Positions 52,929-64,000 of a stretch of DNA of 64,000 nt are shown here, piece after piece (the stretch's first letter is position 1; each line of letters begins with the position of its first letter). The stretch comes from Aphelocoma coerulescens (Eukaryota > Chordata > Aves > Passeriformes > Corvidae). The notes under the pieces were generated by a model, which saw nothing but the letters and a program-made list of their open reading frames with translations, was not told the origin of the DNA and made no database searches. The position numbers and the translations under genes were made by a program. The stretch is taken from the NCBI RefSeq assembly GCF_041296385.1, contig NC_091013.1:68355563-68419562 (forward strand), in the 5' to 3' direction.

Positions 52929-53972
52929 TTATAGAATCCTTTCAGTTGGAAAAAAACTTTAATTCCAATGATTAACCCAGCACTGCTGAGTCCACCACTA
53001 AACCATGTCCCTCAGTACCACATCTACATGTCTTTTACATATTTCCAGGGATGGTGACTCAGCTATTTCCCTGGGCATCCTGTTCCAGTTCTTAACTACC
53101 CTTTGGTGAAGAAATTTTTCCCGACATCCAATCTAAACCTCCCCAATGCAACTTGAGGTAATTTCCTCTCATTCTATCACTCATTACTTGGGAGAAGAAA
53201 CTGACCGCCATCTCACCACAACCTCCTACTCTCCAGGCTGAACAACCCCAGTTCCCTCAGCCACTCCTCATCAGACTTGTGCTCCAGACCCTTCCCCAGC
53301 TCCATTGCCCTTCTCTGGACATGCCCCAGCACCTCAATGTCCTTCTTGTAATGAGGGGCCCAAAACTGAACACAGGATTCAAGGCCTCATCAGTGCCGAG
53401 CACCCCCAGGTGTTTCTCCACTGGGCAGCTTCCCAGCTGCTCTGCCCCTGGCCTGTAGTGCTGTCCAGCAGCCTTTAGTGCTACCTGGGGTTGTTGTGAC
53501 ACAAGTGCAGGACCTGGCACTTGGCCTTGTTGAACCTCATGCCATTGGCTTCGGCCCATCAATCCAACCTTTACAGATCCCTCTGCAGAACTTTCCTATT
53601 CTCTAGCAGAATAACACTCTTACCCAAGCTGGTGTCCTCTGCAAACGGACTGAGGGTGCAGTTAATACCCTCATCCAGATCATTGATAAACATATTAAAT
53701 AGGACTGGCCCCAACACTGAGCCCTGGGGTCACCACTAGTGACCAGCTGCCAGCTGGATGTGACTCTATTCACCACCATTCTCTGGGCCTGGACATCCAA
53801 ACAGTTTTTTTAAGCCATGAAGTGTACTCCCATCCAGGCCATGACCTTCCAGTTTCTCCTGGAGAATGCTGTGGGAAATGGTGTCAAAGGCTTTACTAAA
53901 GTCCAGGTGGCCAATATCTACAACCTTCCCTCATCCAGGTCACCTTGTTATAGAAGGAAATAAGTTAGTCAA
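52929..53972 (-). mobile_element. CR1 LINE, about 1 kb, with polymerase coding remnant
   Basis: The + strand begins at the CR1 3' terminus (TATAGAATCC...TTGGAAAAA) and runs back through the 3' UTR into the reverse-transcriptase ORF on the minus strand. Pieces recognisable in minus-strand translation include FNKAKCQVLHLCHNNPR and, further upstream in the element, LDFSKAFDTISHSILQEKL. The reading is broken by frameshifts and indels, so the copy is dead. It is 5'-truncated at about 53972 within the polymerase domain. It is the largest mobile-element fragment in the window and lies antisense in the TRPC4 intron. Confidence 0.95.
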
Positions 53973-54260
53973 GCAGGACTAAATGAGGTGTCGCTGTCCA
54001 TGTGGAAGCTGTACTTATTGCTGCTAGGAAAAAATGTTCTTAAATCACAGGGCACATCTGCTTAATACAGCATTTTGTTGTGGTGAAGCAATTTTCCTAG
54101 AATATGTGAGCAAAGTCCTTATACAGTCAAAAGACAGAAGTATGCACAGAGGGAGATCCTGTCTGTTCAAGATAATCTAAGTTAATTCCAGAGACATCCC
54201 TCTCTGCTCCCGTGGCTGGGTAAGGAAACAGTGTGCTTCAATTAGAAGAATTACTTCACT

Positions 54261-54298
54261 AGAAGTACTTCTACACTTCTACATTGAAAATGTAGAAG
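54261..54298. repeat. Adjacent palindrome and hairpin (AGAAGTACTTCT; CTTCTACATT-GAA-AATGTAGAAG)
   Basis: A perfect 12-bp palindrome at 54261-54272 is followed by a perfect 10-bp inverted repeat with a 3-base loop at 54276-54298. Both share the CTTCTA/TAGAAG word. This could be template-switch or slippage debris, as no mobile-element ends are apparent. Confidence 0.8.
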
Positions 54299-57200
54299 CA
54301 GGTTAGACAAATTACTGCATCAACTGAAATTTCTACACTGAGGTAACAGAGACTTCGAATTCTGGAGGCTCAGAGCCCATGTGAGGGGAAATGAATTTCC
54401 GCAATAAGTAATTAATGATGTCTCAGAAGGCATCAATAACCTTTAAATGCTATATGCTACACACAAGTTGCAACCCTCTCATCACAGCTCCAGTTAAACT
54501 ATTCATAAACTAACATCAGCGTCTTTTTATTTTGAGCACTTGATAGAAGTAATTAACTCAAAGAGGAGACTTGCTGTTAATGAAGTACAGTGGAAATCTC
54601 TCAGTTCATTTTCTGCATCTTCCTTATAAGAGACATTGGTGGAATATCTGCCTCAAACAGGAAAAACCAGTAGTGCAAACCCCTAACCGGCAGTGCACAG
54701 CCCTTTGGTTAAGATGAGACTGGCAGCAGCAGAAGTTGGTTTGAAGGAGTCCCTACTAATGCACCTACAAGCTTCCCTACAAACCTCGGGTAGATTTAGC
54801 ACTATGTCTCAAAGTGTTCTGTCCAAAAACCAACCAATCCGTGCCTGTGCTAGGTGTAACTGGCCTGAAATAAGAGCAACTTCTTAGCTGAGGCACATTG
54901 GAACATGCTGACTGAAGCTTCTGTGTGTTGTTGCAGTGCAAATTTTTCTACTGCCTGACTCTCTCCACGAGTATTTATTGAGCAATAAAACAAGACAGCC
55001 AAAGCAAACTTGTTTTAGGCCAGTCTGCTCATTCTTTTAATCCATCTTCTCTTTGTTCCACCAGAGGTCCACAAAGAATTCTTCTCTTCCTTCCTTACCC
55101 CCTCCTTGATTTAGTGGAAGCCTTAGCCATCAAAATTAAAATAGCAAAAGGTGTCTTTATCCATTGCCTCCATCAATATGTGCACCCATTGTCAAACAAA
55201 AGATTTATGAGAAAAACAAATGCTTGTTAGATGAACTCACTCTTGTGCTTCCAAAGAGATCAGATCTTTATTCAGTTGAGCAGAGAATATTACTTTCTAA
55301 ACTTTCCAGCTCCAGGAATTAAAGTAGAAAAATTAGGAGAGATGTTGAATATGGCAGTGGTTTGACAAAGAGGAACTTGCATTTTCAAAGTCATATAGGG
55401 TTCAATTTTGAGTGCTGGCATTTGAACTTCTAGGGTATTTTTCAAGGAGAAAGGAAAACGTTTACACAAAACTATCAAAAAGTCCTCCTTGCAGAGACAC
55501 TTGGCTTTCTTCTGTAAATAGTACGATGATATTCTTCAGTGTTAAAATATGTTGGTTCTTGAGATATTTTACAAAAATAAGACATATTGAGAAAAGATTT
55601 CAGGAAATTGGAAATGTTTTTGTTATTGAGAAAATAATCTCATTTGCCAGTGAGTACTTGCCAACTAGCAAGGACTTGATAAGGAAAGATTTTGCAGAAT
55701 GTTTTGGAGAACAGGGAAAAGCCAAAGGTGGATGCATATGAACAGGAGAAGAAAGAAATCCAGAGATGAACATCCTCTGCCATGTTCTTTTTTACATCAA
55801 ATCATGGCTTTTATTTTTTGAATGTGTTTCATTCCTGAGTACTATTGGATAACTGTTAGAGTCTTTAACACTTGTGGGAGAGAAAGACCAATGCAGATCT
55901 TCAGAAAGTAGAAGTTGCTGAAGGTCTACAAAGTACAACTTGCCTATGCTGTGTTGGTCAAGTACAAGGTCTGGCTCATTAGGCTTTTTAGGTGGATAGA
56001 CAGGAAAAGGAAATGCTTTACTCTGCCTGACGTGCATAAAAGATAATAATGTTTAATTATCAGGGTAATGCAGTTGTTTAAATTAGAGGTTGTTCTAAAT
56101 AGCTGACCTTAAGGGCTTTATTAGCAGCGCTGTTACGGTTCACAAAACGACACAACTCGGTTACATGGCATTTGACATTAAACTGAAAGTGTAACATCAC
56201 ATTAAAAAGGGTTGACACATTATTAATAAAATTATTTCAAGTATTTATTTCTGCCTTCTTAATAGCACACAGAAAGAAACTAGAAATAGCCATTCCTGTT
56301 GTGTGCTTGTGCTGTGAGTCCCTGACTCATTCCTCATAACCTCAGGTATTTAACTGAGGTACCTATGTCAGCAGCTGAGCCTTGTGTTCCTTCATCATTG
56401 ATGGGAAGAGACAGACATTTCCAGACGACTCAGGCCATCCAAGAACAAAATCATTTTTGTCACTACCTATGTTGCTTACAATTATTGCAAAGGTGACAAG
56501 GGACAACTAGATGTGTTATACAGGCTAAAAAGAATAGCATATAATTTCTGGAAGGTAACTAACAGTGGGAAAAAGCTATTTTTTTAAGTCTTGATATTTT
56601 GTTTCTCTGAGACCCAGAAAAGGCCCTTAAGCTGAAATGATGAACCTGTTTACAGGAATCCCTTCTAATGCATTGTGTGATCTAAGGGTCTGCCTGGAGA
56701 AGTAACCATGATGCAAAGCTCCATTTCAGAGTTTTGGTCTGAGGGAAAAATCCTCAATTTTACATAAAGATTCTGAAGATCAGATGGAAAGTTTTGCAAG
56801 AGAGAACTTTCACAGCTATGACAGCCTGCAATATTCCACTTGTGTTGAGACTTTTCTTCATCATTATTTCCAAAGCTGAAACCGCTAGTGAATTTGTCCA
56901 AAACCAGTAAAAACCCTGGATAAAGCTTTTATATGCACTGAAAAAATATTTTCTTTCACCACATGTGACCCTATTCTCAGTAAAAATGTGTTAGTCAAAC
57001 CACACTAAAGGTAAGTAGCATAATAACACTTAAATGAAGAGAAATAATCATTTTCATAGTAAATTAAGGTTATGTCTTCCTAACCTGGCTATGAAAATAA
57101 CCTTTGTTCTGTACTAAACCTTGACAAAAGTAGCCTGGCAAGAGAAGCACTTTTTCTTTTCTTTTCAGACTGCTCTTTCCAGGTATGATCTGCAAATTAC

Positions 57201-57307
57201 AGTGCATGAGTGATGGTTAAACAAGATTTACCAATACTTAAGGCTATATTGGTTTGAGGTTGTCTTGCTTTTCTGCTGCAGCTTTCAGCTGGAGTAAACA
57301 TACCTGC

Positions 57308-57480
57308 TGTGGTTTCACCCCATCTGACAACTAAGCACCACACAACTGCTTGCTCACTCTCCCCCAGTGGCATGGGGGAGAGAATCAGAAAATTGACAAA
57401 ACTCGTGGGTAAAGAGAAAGGCAGTTTAATAAATAAAGCAGAAGCCACCCATGCAAGCAAAGCAAAAGAAGGAACTCACT
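57308..57480 (-). mobile_element. Partial endogenous retrovirus LTR, antisense
   Basis: The + strand starts TGTGGTTTCACCCCATCTGA and continues through GCACCACACAACTGCTTGCT, CATGGGGGAGAGAATCAG and GCAGTTTAATAAATAAAG. This is the reverse complement of the 3' part of the LTR type that is complete at 63184-63752. The AATAAA-like words here occur on the + strand, which is antisense to the LTR. The right boundary is uncertain and could extend past 57480. No matching target-site duplication was found, so the copy is probably truncated. Confidence 0.75.
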
Positions 57481-60400
57481 CCCCGCTGAGGTCCCTTCTA
57501 GGCTGGGTTTTGTGTGACCTGATGCCAGGAACTGAGGAGACATAAGCTCTGTAACCAGTGTGCTTGGAAATCTCTGTCATCAAGTGTACAGAGGATGACA
57601 CATACTTGCCTCTCTTCTCCTGTGGTATTAAGGAATCTGGCCACCTTACTCTTTCTCATATGAGTTTGCGAGTATATAACCTGGAATCTCCACTGAAAAC
57701 ATAAAGAAAGACCCTAAACAGATTTTAAGGGTACAGAAGGAGTATTTCTGTTCTTACTAATATTGCAGCAGTACTCCAGGGATATTTAACTTCCCGAATA
57801 GCTCAATGAGTTTGAAATAATCAAGCAATATGAATTTTCAAGTGATTGAGGAAGGAAAAGGATGGATCGCTATAAAATTATTTATTACATCAGAAAATAG
57901 AATGTCAAAGTGTTCAGTTTACAGATATTCTTTTCACAGGAACTAAACACAAATACTTACATTAGAAAAAAAAGGTAGTAAAACCAACAACATAATTAAA
58001 CAATGAACTATTTAGCAAATATTTATTATTCTTCCTATACCAACTTTTCAACAGATATGATGATTCACTTCAAATCATTTAGGTGAAAATTATTATCCTA
58101 TAATTTTCAGAAAGAAAATGAAGGAAAAGAAGTTCCCTTCCTTACTGCTTTCCTTCCTTCAAAAATGCAATTAATGTAAATTGACCCATCGTAATACTGC
58201 CAATATAAATGCTCTGCTAATACTAACATAAATATTATTCTCTCAGCCTTGGGTCCTTTGGCTTCTATCCTCCTTCAATTTCCATGGAAAAGCTGGGGTT
58301 TGTAACAAGTTTAGCAAGTTCAGTACTTCAGAGAAAAAAAACATTTTCCCAAAGCAGTCGTGATAATACATCTGCCATCAAGTCTTCTTTTCCAAAGAGG
58401 AGGTGATTTTTTTACCTTTGTTATCTGTCAAGATTAGAGAATTAAGGGGTTTGTGTGTCAGATCTCTTGTTGGAGTTTCTAAAATTCCTCACAAAAAGAC
58501 ACTGATGTTGGATTACCTTTGAAGTTCTAGTATGAAGCACTAAAGGAGCTTGCACTTAAAACTTAGAGTGCTGCTGCTGTTTCCCTGCACAATTACAGTG
58601 TTGTTAGTTGACTTTATAGTTAGTTGTGGAGTATGGAGTTTTTTGGCTGCCATTGCTCTCAGCCTCTCACTGAAGCATTTGGATGCTGAAGAAATCACCA
58701 TTTTGTTGTGTTGATAGAGGCTGGATTTGGGAGAGCTATGGATTCTGTCAGGCTGGGTACTGACTGGCACAGAGTGGGCAGCACTAAGTAATAAAGAGAA
58801 ACTGGGGTCTCACCACCATGACCTCAGGAAGCAGGCATTTTGGGTGTAAATTTAAAATGGTTATGGGGTAAAGAAGAGTTCTTGCTTCCTGACTACAGTA
58901 TTTGATGGTATTAGTACGAGACCTTTACAGATGTAGGCTCGATTTTGTGGAGAAAAAGATTACTGAAGATTACTTTAGCTCAGGAGGCATCACCAGGGTG
59001 GACGCTGTGGTCCATAGCAGAAATCTTTGACCCAGCTGATTTTGTTAAAGCCTGTACATTATATATATGTTCAGGGGATGGTAAAAGTACACGTGATCTA
59101 AATTTAAATTGCATGTCACATAGGAGCTTCAGGGGGTTTTGTATGTTTACTTGGGATTTTTTCCTCTCTGTACTCATGTCTCACTATACAATAAGTTTCT
59201 TTATTCTTAATGTATCACTGATTTGCAAATAAATTTCAGTTTAAAGAATCATGATTTCATGCATATGATCAGAAAACATCACTAAAGAGTGAATAAAAAA
59301 GCAAAAGAAAATATTTCTTCAGAGTACTAGTATCTTTCACAAGGATTAAAGAGCAGCTCTTTCTTAGAAATGTACCCTTTCTGACTTGCTGGAGCAGAGG
59401 CCAGGGCACATATGTCATACAGGCAGTGACAACAGCCTATGAAGTATATTTCTCTGACAGTGAACAAATTGGCTTTGATTTGTCGAGGAAGAATGTAGCC
59501 TCAAACCTTCAGGGACTGAAACAACCTTTGTTTATATCCTTCCACATATGCTTCTTCCACCTTTAGCTTTTAACAAATGGTCATTTTCTTCCAAACTTTA
59601 AAATAAAATATATTCCTTTACCTGGTAGTACAAGCCAATGTATTATGCTCTATCTCCATAAGAGAATGCTATGGAATTTGGCCAAACAAAAACATCCTCA
59701 GAGTTATCCAGTTACTAGAAGCATGCAATAAATTTTAGAAACACCAGTCTAACACAGAAATGTATAATGTAAATCAAAAAAATATTGAGCAAGGAACTGG
59801 TCTTTGAAAGGTTCTCTGTGCTCTAAATGAAAGCAGACCATAGCCTGACCCAACTGAGTGATGCTAAGGGATTTGTATGCAGACTGCAGAAAGTTGCAGA
59901 TTTGCTTTGCACAGACCTGTTTGGAGAAATAAAAACTGGAACCAGGCAAGAAAAAATAGGTAGTGGGGATGACTGGGGTCAAATGCTCAGACTCAGTCAC
60001 TGATTTCTTCAGTGTCGATGAGGCCTGAACATCCCTAAAAGTAATGCTTATGTAATTCTCAAGTAAAATGGTCTCTTTATTGATTCCTTCATCACTCTGG
60101 TTCTTCACCATGAAAGAAAGCAGCAGTGTTCAGACATTTTTACAACAACAGTGAGAGTAACTCCAGGTTTTTATTTGAGATATCAAACACTAATGTTTTG
60201 CCACAAATTGCAGAGCTTCATAAGGGGAAAGAACTATTCCAAGGACTGTAATTATTTATCCAGGCTGGCAGATGCTGGGTACACAGAATTTCATTAACAG
60301 CTGTAAGTGGGTATGTTCCCATTACATGAAAGCACAGTATTTCTTAGGTCTGTTACACAAGAGAAGGTAATTTTCTTCAACCTCAACTTATTCTTAGGTG

Positions 60401-61888
60401 TAAAAGAGCTTTTGGAGAGCAAGGCTTTAGAGCAAGCAATTGCACTACCTTGAAATACTTTCCAAGATTAATATTTTGTGTTTGAACCGCAGAAGCTGCA
60501 CATGGCTGCACTTGACTGATAAAACTGATGCATCTGTTAGAGACTCACATGCGTTTCTCCTGCAAATGGTCTCAGAATAATGCTCACTGAGCATCCTTGC
60601 CAAAGGCTTATCATTTCAGTTTAGTCTTTGTGCAGGAACAGGGTGATTAATCTGATTTCTCAGCCCTCAACATTCTCAGATAAAAACACAGCCAATTTAA
60701 GCAAGAGGAACCTAAAGATAAAAAGCATTAAAGTATTTGAAGAGAAAGAAAAGCAGATTAAGTGACTATATACACATTCTGTTCCTAAGTATTTATGGAA
60801 CTGCAAAGCCAGATCTACACTTTAATAGAGAACTTTCAACAGAAAAATATGCTGTTTATTGCTTTATTTAGTTTGAATGCCTTTGAAATCAGTCTGTGTT
60901 TTTATTTTTCTCTTATCCCTCTAATTTTGTATTCAGCCAGCCTTCGAATGAGTGTTATGCTTTCCAGGAACTGGAATCCCACTGATTTTGGGGCATTTTG
61001 GCCTCTTCAGTTCCACACAAGCTTCATGTCATAGACAGTCTAAAGAAACTGGGAAACCATGAAGGTCAACTCTCTTATCTCTTATAAGCATGGAGTATAA
61101 GCATGGAGTCAAGGACAGTTATGCTTAATATGCATTTTTCACATAAGGATGCAGGATGGCACCTCATAAAGCTAAGCTAACAGAGTAAAATCTAAATTTG
61201 CCTGGTGCTAATGGGACGTGATTACCTTTTTTTTTTTACAGAAAAGATTAAATAGTGCAACAAAATATCGCTGGTCCAAGGTTTCTCTTCACAGAAACAG
61301 TAAAAGAGCCCGCAAATGATGAAAAGAAGGAATTAAAATTTTTGTGGACAGGTTACTTCCAAATACCTCAATTACCCTGCTCAAATCTGAAAAGACCGTC
61401 AAAAAAGGGAAATGGAACTAAGAATGTCTCTCTACCTTGTTTTGGCCTCTGCAGCAAGCTGAACAAATGAGGAACAGGGTGGTATCCAGTGATGCCAATA
61501 GAAATTCTCACATGAGCAGGCAATGCCCAGAGGAAGAATCTAGCTGTTCTGGTTGCTTTCCAACCCATCCTTCACTCAAAGATTTTCTTAGCTAGTTTTT
61601 CTCCAATTAAACTCACACTGTGTTCTGTGCTTTAGTTGCTTCCAACATATTTGCAGCTCCTTCATGAATTTTGAAAGGTTGGTTTATTAACTTGTAACTT
61701 TTCCTTCTGGTGACATGGCAGCTACAGAAGTAGACGAAGTGGTAGAATGTTCTGGATGTGAGGGAACTCATCAGTTCTGTCATGAACTGGAACTGTAACT
61801 AACTTAGATCCTAACCCCTTCTGGCTGACCAGCTAATGCTTAGAGGCCTTAAAGCACACAAAAACAATTTGAATGTAAGAAAAGTAAA

Positions 61889-61925
61889 GTCATAGAATGA
61901 TTTGGGCTGGAAAGGATCTTTAATT
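61889..61925 (-). mobile_element. CR1 3'-end remnant
   Basis: The + strand reads TCATAGAATGATTTGGGCTG and then GAAAGGATCTTTAAT, the antisense CR1 3' terminus. Only about 37 bp are recognisable. Confidence 0.85.
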
Positions 61926-63178
61926 GCTAATTGCTCACTGGTCCAGAGGTATGTTTTTTTCTTTTTACACTTCCCTGTGTTGATATATGAAGTTGTTTAG
62001 AATACATATTGATTTTGGTCTCCGAAAATGAGCTTGAACTTCTGAGATGATAAACATGTTTATAGTCTCAATTTATTCAGTGTTACAATGAATACTAAGA
62101 GATCACCCACTATTTCTATTCTCTTGTGAGGTAGTGTATTTTGTAGAAACTATTGGTCCAGACAGGAAACTTGGTGTCAGATGTATTTGAAGAGTGCCTT
62201 GAGAATAATAGGATTGAAATGACAGAGATTTAAGCAAATATGTGCCCAGTCATATTTATGTTCCTGCTTACTGGTGTCCCCAGGTGTTTTCTGCTAAGTT
62301 GCTTCCTAGACTATGAATTCCAGCCAGTACTGTTGCACAGGGTTTGTCTGTCCCAAATGCAGGACTTTATATAGAAATATTGGTTTTAGTTTCTGTTTGC
62401 TGTGCGTGGAAATACACCAGCTAGGAGTGCAAAAACAGGGATCCAGTATAACAAAAGCAAGTTCATGTTTTATTTTCTCTGCAAATACTTACAGGGATTC
62501 TGTAATTGTTTTTCCCTACAAAAATGTTTTGAATTATGGTGGTTCTAACACTTGCCCAGAATGGGAGCTAGAAGTATTATACCAATATCACAATTCTGAA
62601 GTTTTGAGCTATTTTACACTATCATCCCAAAGCCCAATAATGGATTCATTTTCCTTTACCACTGGGAAGTCTAACAAAGCTATTCATGCACAGCTGGTTC
62701 CTAGCAACTGCATTCTAGTTTCAGTTGCCATTGCCTTTTCTAAGCAATTAATCAGAATCACTGAATTTATAGATAATTCTTGACTTCTTTAATAGATATT
62801 TTATAGTTTTTTCTGTGCTGATTCATTTTACTGGGAAGGAGTAATGAATCAAAGTAAGAGCTTCTGCTCATGTTGATGTAACAAATGAGAAGTTTAAAAT
62901 GCTCAAAGCTGCAATGTCATTAATCCTTTTAACAAACCATTTCACTTTTTACTTTTCTATTTTCCTTTTCTTTTGTTTCCTTCCTCGTCATATTTGAACT
63001 TACACAATAGAATAATTAAAATAAAAACCCCTAGAATTGTATTCTATTCTTGGTTAGAGGAATGCAAACTCTGGATTTTATGAGGAAGGCATCTGTGCTG
63101 TGAATTTGTTCTGCTGTGGGAATCTGATGTGAGGTTGCCCTGATAATATACAAGGTGGTGTGGTCTGGTTCTCTGATC

Positions 63179-63183
63179 CCAAG
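63179..63183. repeat. Target-site duplication, left copy (CCAAG)
   Basis: CCAAG precedes the LTR, and CCGAG follows it at 63753-63757. The two copies match at four of five bases, as expected for an aged 5-bp duplication. Confidence 0.65.
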
Positions 63184-63752
63184 TGTCCTGTTTTTGGCTG
63201 GGATAGAGTCAATTTTCCTCCTAACTATGTCCTACAGTGATATGTTTTGGGTTTAGTATGAGGATAATGTTGATAGCACGCTGGTGTTTTGGTTGTTGCT
63301 GAGCAGTGCTCACCCTAAGCCAAGGACATCTCAGTGTCTCAGGCTCTGCCATGGGTAGGTGCACAAGAGGCTGGGAGGGAGAATGGCCAGGACAGGTGAC
63401 CCAAACTCACCAAAGAGATATTTCATACCATGGAATGTCATGCCCAGTATATAAATTGGGGGAAGCTGGTTAGGTAGGGCCAATCTCTGCTTGGGGATGG
63501 GCTGGGCATCACTCAGCTGTGGGTGGGCAACCACATGGTGCATCACCTGTTTCTCTTGGGTTTTATTCCTCTGTCTCTTTATTATTGTTGTTGATGTTTT
63601 ATATTACTTTAACTCAATTGTTCGACTGTTCTTATTTTAACTCACATTTTTTACCTTTTTCTGATTCTCCTCCCCATCCCACTGAGAGGACTGGGGTGGT
63701 GAGTGAGCAGCTCAATGGTATTTTGTTGCCAGCTGGGTGTTAAACCATGACA
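63184..63752 (+). mobile_element. Solo LTR of an endogenous retrovirus, complete, with TATA box
   Basis: A 569-bp unit begins TGTCCTGTTTTTGGCTGGGA and ends AAACCATGACA, so it has TG...CA termini. It matches an LTR family I know as widespread in neoavian genomes (TTTTGGCTGGGATAGAGT start, TTAAACCA-TGACA end). A TATATAAA box at 63448-63455 fixes the orientation as +. A slightly imperfect 5-bp target duplication (CCAAG/CCGAG) flanks it. No primer-binding site or viral gene follows within the window, so it is a solo LTR. Confidence 0.88.
63448..63455 (+). promoter_or_regulatory. TATA box of the solo LTR (TATATAAA)
   Basis: TATATAAA lies about 265 bp into the LTR at the place expected for the U3 promoter, shortly before the GGGGATGGGCTGGGCATC stretch. 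It is a relic promoter. Activity is unknown, but it points in the same direction as TRPC4. Confidence 0.6.
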
Positions 63753-63757
63753 CCGAG
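63753..63757. repeat. Target-site duplication, right copy (CCGAG)
   Basis: CCGAG directly follows the LTR terminal CA and differs from the left copy (CCAAG) by one transition. Confidence 0.65.
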
Positions 63758-64000
63758 CGAGCTCACTGGTTCCCTTAAAGACACAGCTGCAGATAGAGCT
63801 AAAAGTTGAGTAAAAGTTCACCAGTGGTGTGCATCCAGCAAGAAGCATGATTATTGTGATGGTCTGCTCCAGTTGGCCCAAGGTTTAGAACGGATGGACG
63901 TGAGAAGATTCATATTATTTGGTTCAGGAATCAGGGTTTCTGGCCTGAGGCAGAAAACAGGCAGTATAACTGTACCCAAAAGAGTCCAGCACACAGTCCC

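Noticed and set aside
53257..53800. Minus-strand ORFs of 65 and 101 codons
   Set aside because: They are broken pieces within the CR1 reverse-transcriptase region of 52929-53972.
62313..62783. 156-codon plus-strand ORF
   Set aside because: Cys/Ser-rich translation without recognisable motifs inside the intron; no splice-site or expression argument supports it.

Overview
The window looks like avian nuclear DNA, most likely from a songbird or another neoavian bird. It has one vertebrate gene with long introns, several 5'-truncated CR1 LINE 3' ends of the bird type, and a few endogenous-retrovirus LTRs. Repeat density is low, the background is AT-rich, and there are no operons, bacterial signals or CRISPR arrays.

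The only gene I can support is TRPC4, on the + strand, represented by its first two coding exons. The first coding exon (25760-26164, ATG at 25787) encodes residues 1-126. The second (46463-46981) encodes residues 127-299. Together they cover the cytosolic N-terminus: ankyrin repeats, the His-Cys-Cys-Cys zinc site and the start of the linker and pre-S1 region. The intervening intron is 20,298 bp with GT/AG ends and phase 0. The next intron starts at 46982 and runs past the window end; I found no exon for the membrane domain. The usual non-coding first exon and the promoter are not visible, so 1-25759 is read as intron 1 and/or 5' flank.

Layout: 1-86 is a pentanucleotide array cut by the window edge. 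A CR1 fragment lies at 2796-3258 and a short CR1 tail at 9170-9209. A complete solo LTR with a perfect 5-bp target-site duplication lies at 19862-20817 and carries the only GC- and CpG-rich sequence in the window. The first TRPC4 coding exon follows at 25.8 kb. Its long intron holds a CR1 copy (26337-26665), a TATAG array, an imperfect palindrome (28924-28991), a 98-bp tandem duplication, an A/C-rich tract with a 19-C run, and a short CR1 tail (39813-39893). The downstream intron holds a duplicated 100-bp element (48.1 and 48.9 kb), a 1-kb CR1 piece with recognisable reverse-transcriptase coding remnants (52929-53972), a partial antisense LTR (57308-57480), a CR1 tail (61889-61925) and a second solo LTR with a TATA box (63184-63752).

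I found no convincing new biological system. The observations most worth checking are a two-codon upstream ORF in strong context just before the TRPC4 start codon, the CpG-rich solo LTR 4.9 kb upstream of the first coding exon, the 68-bp palindrome, and the paired 100-bp element.
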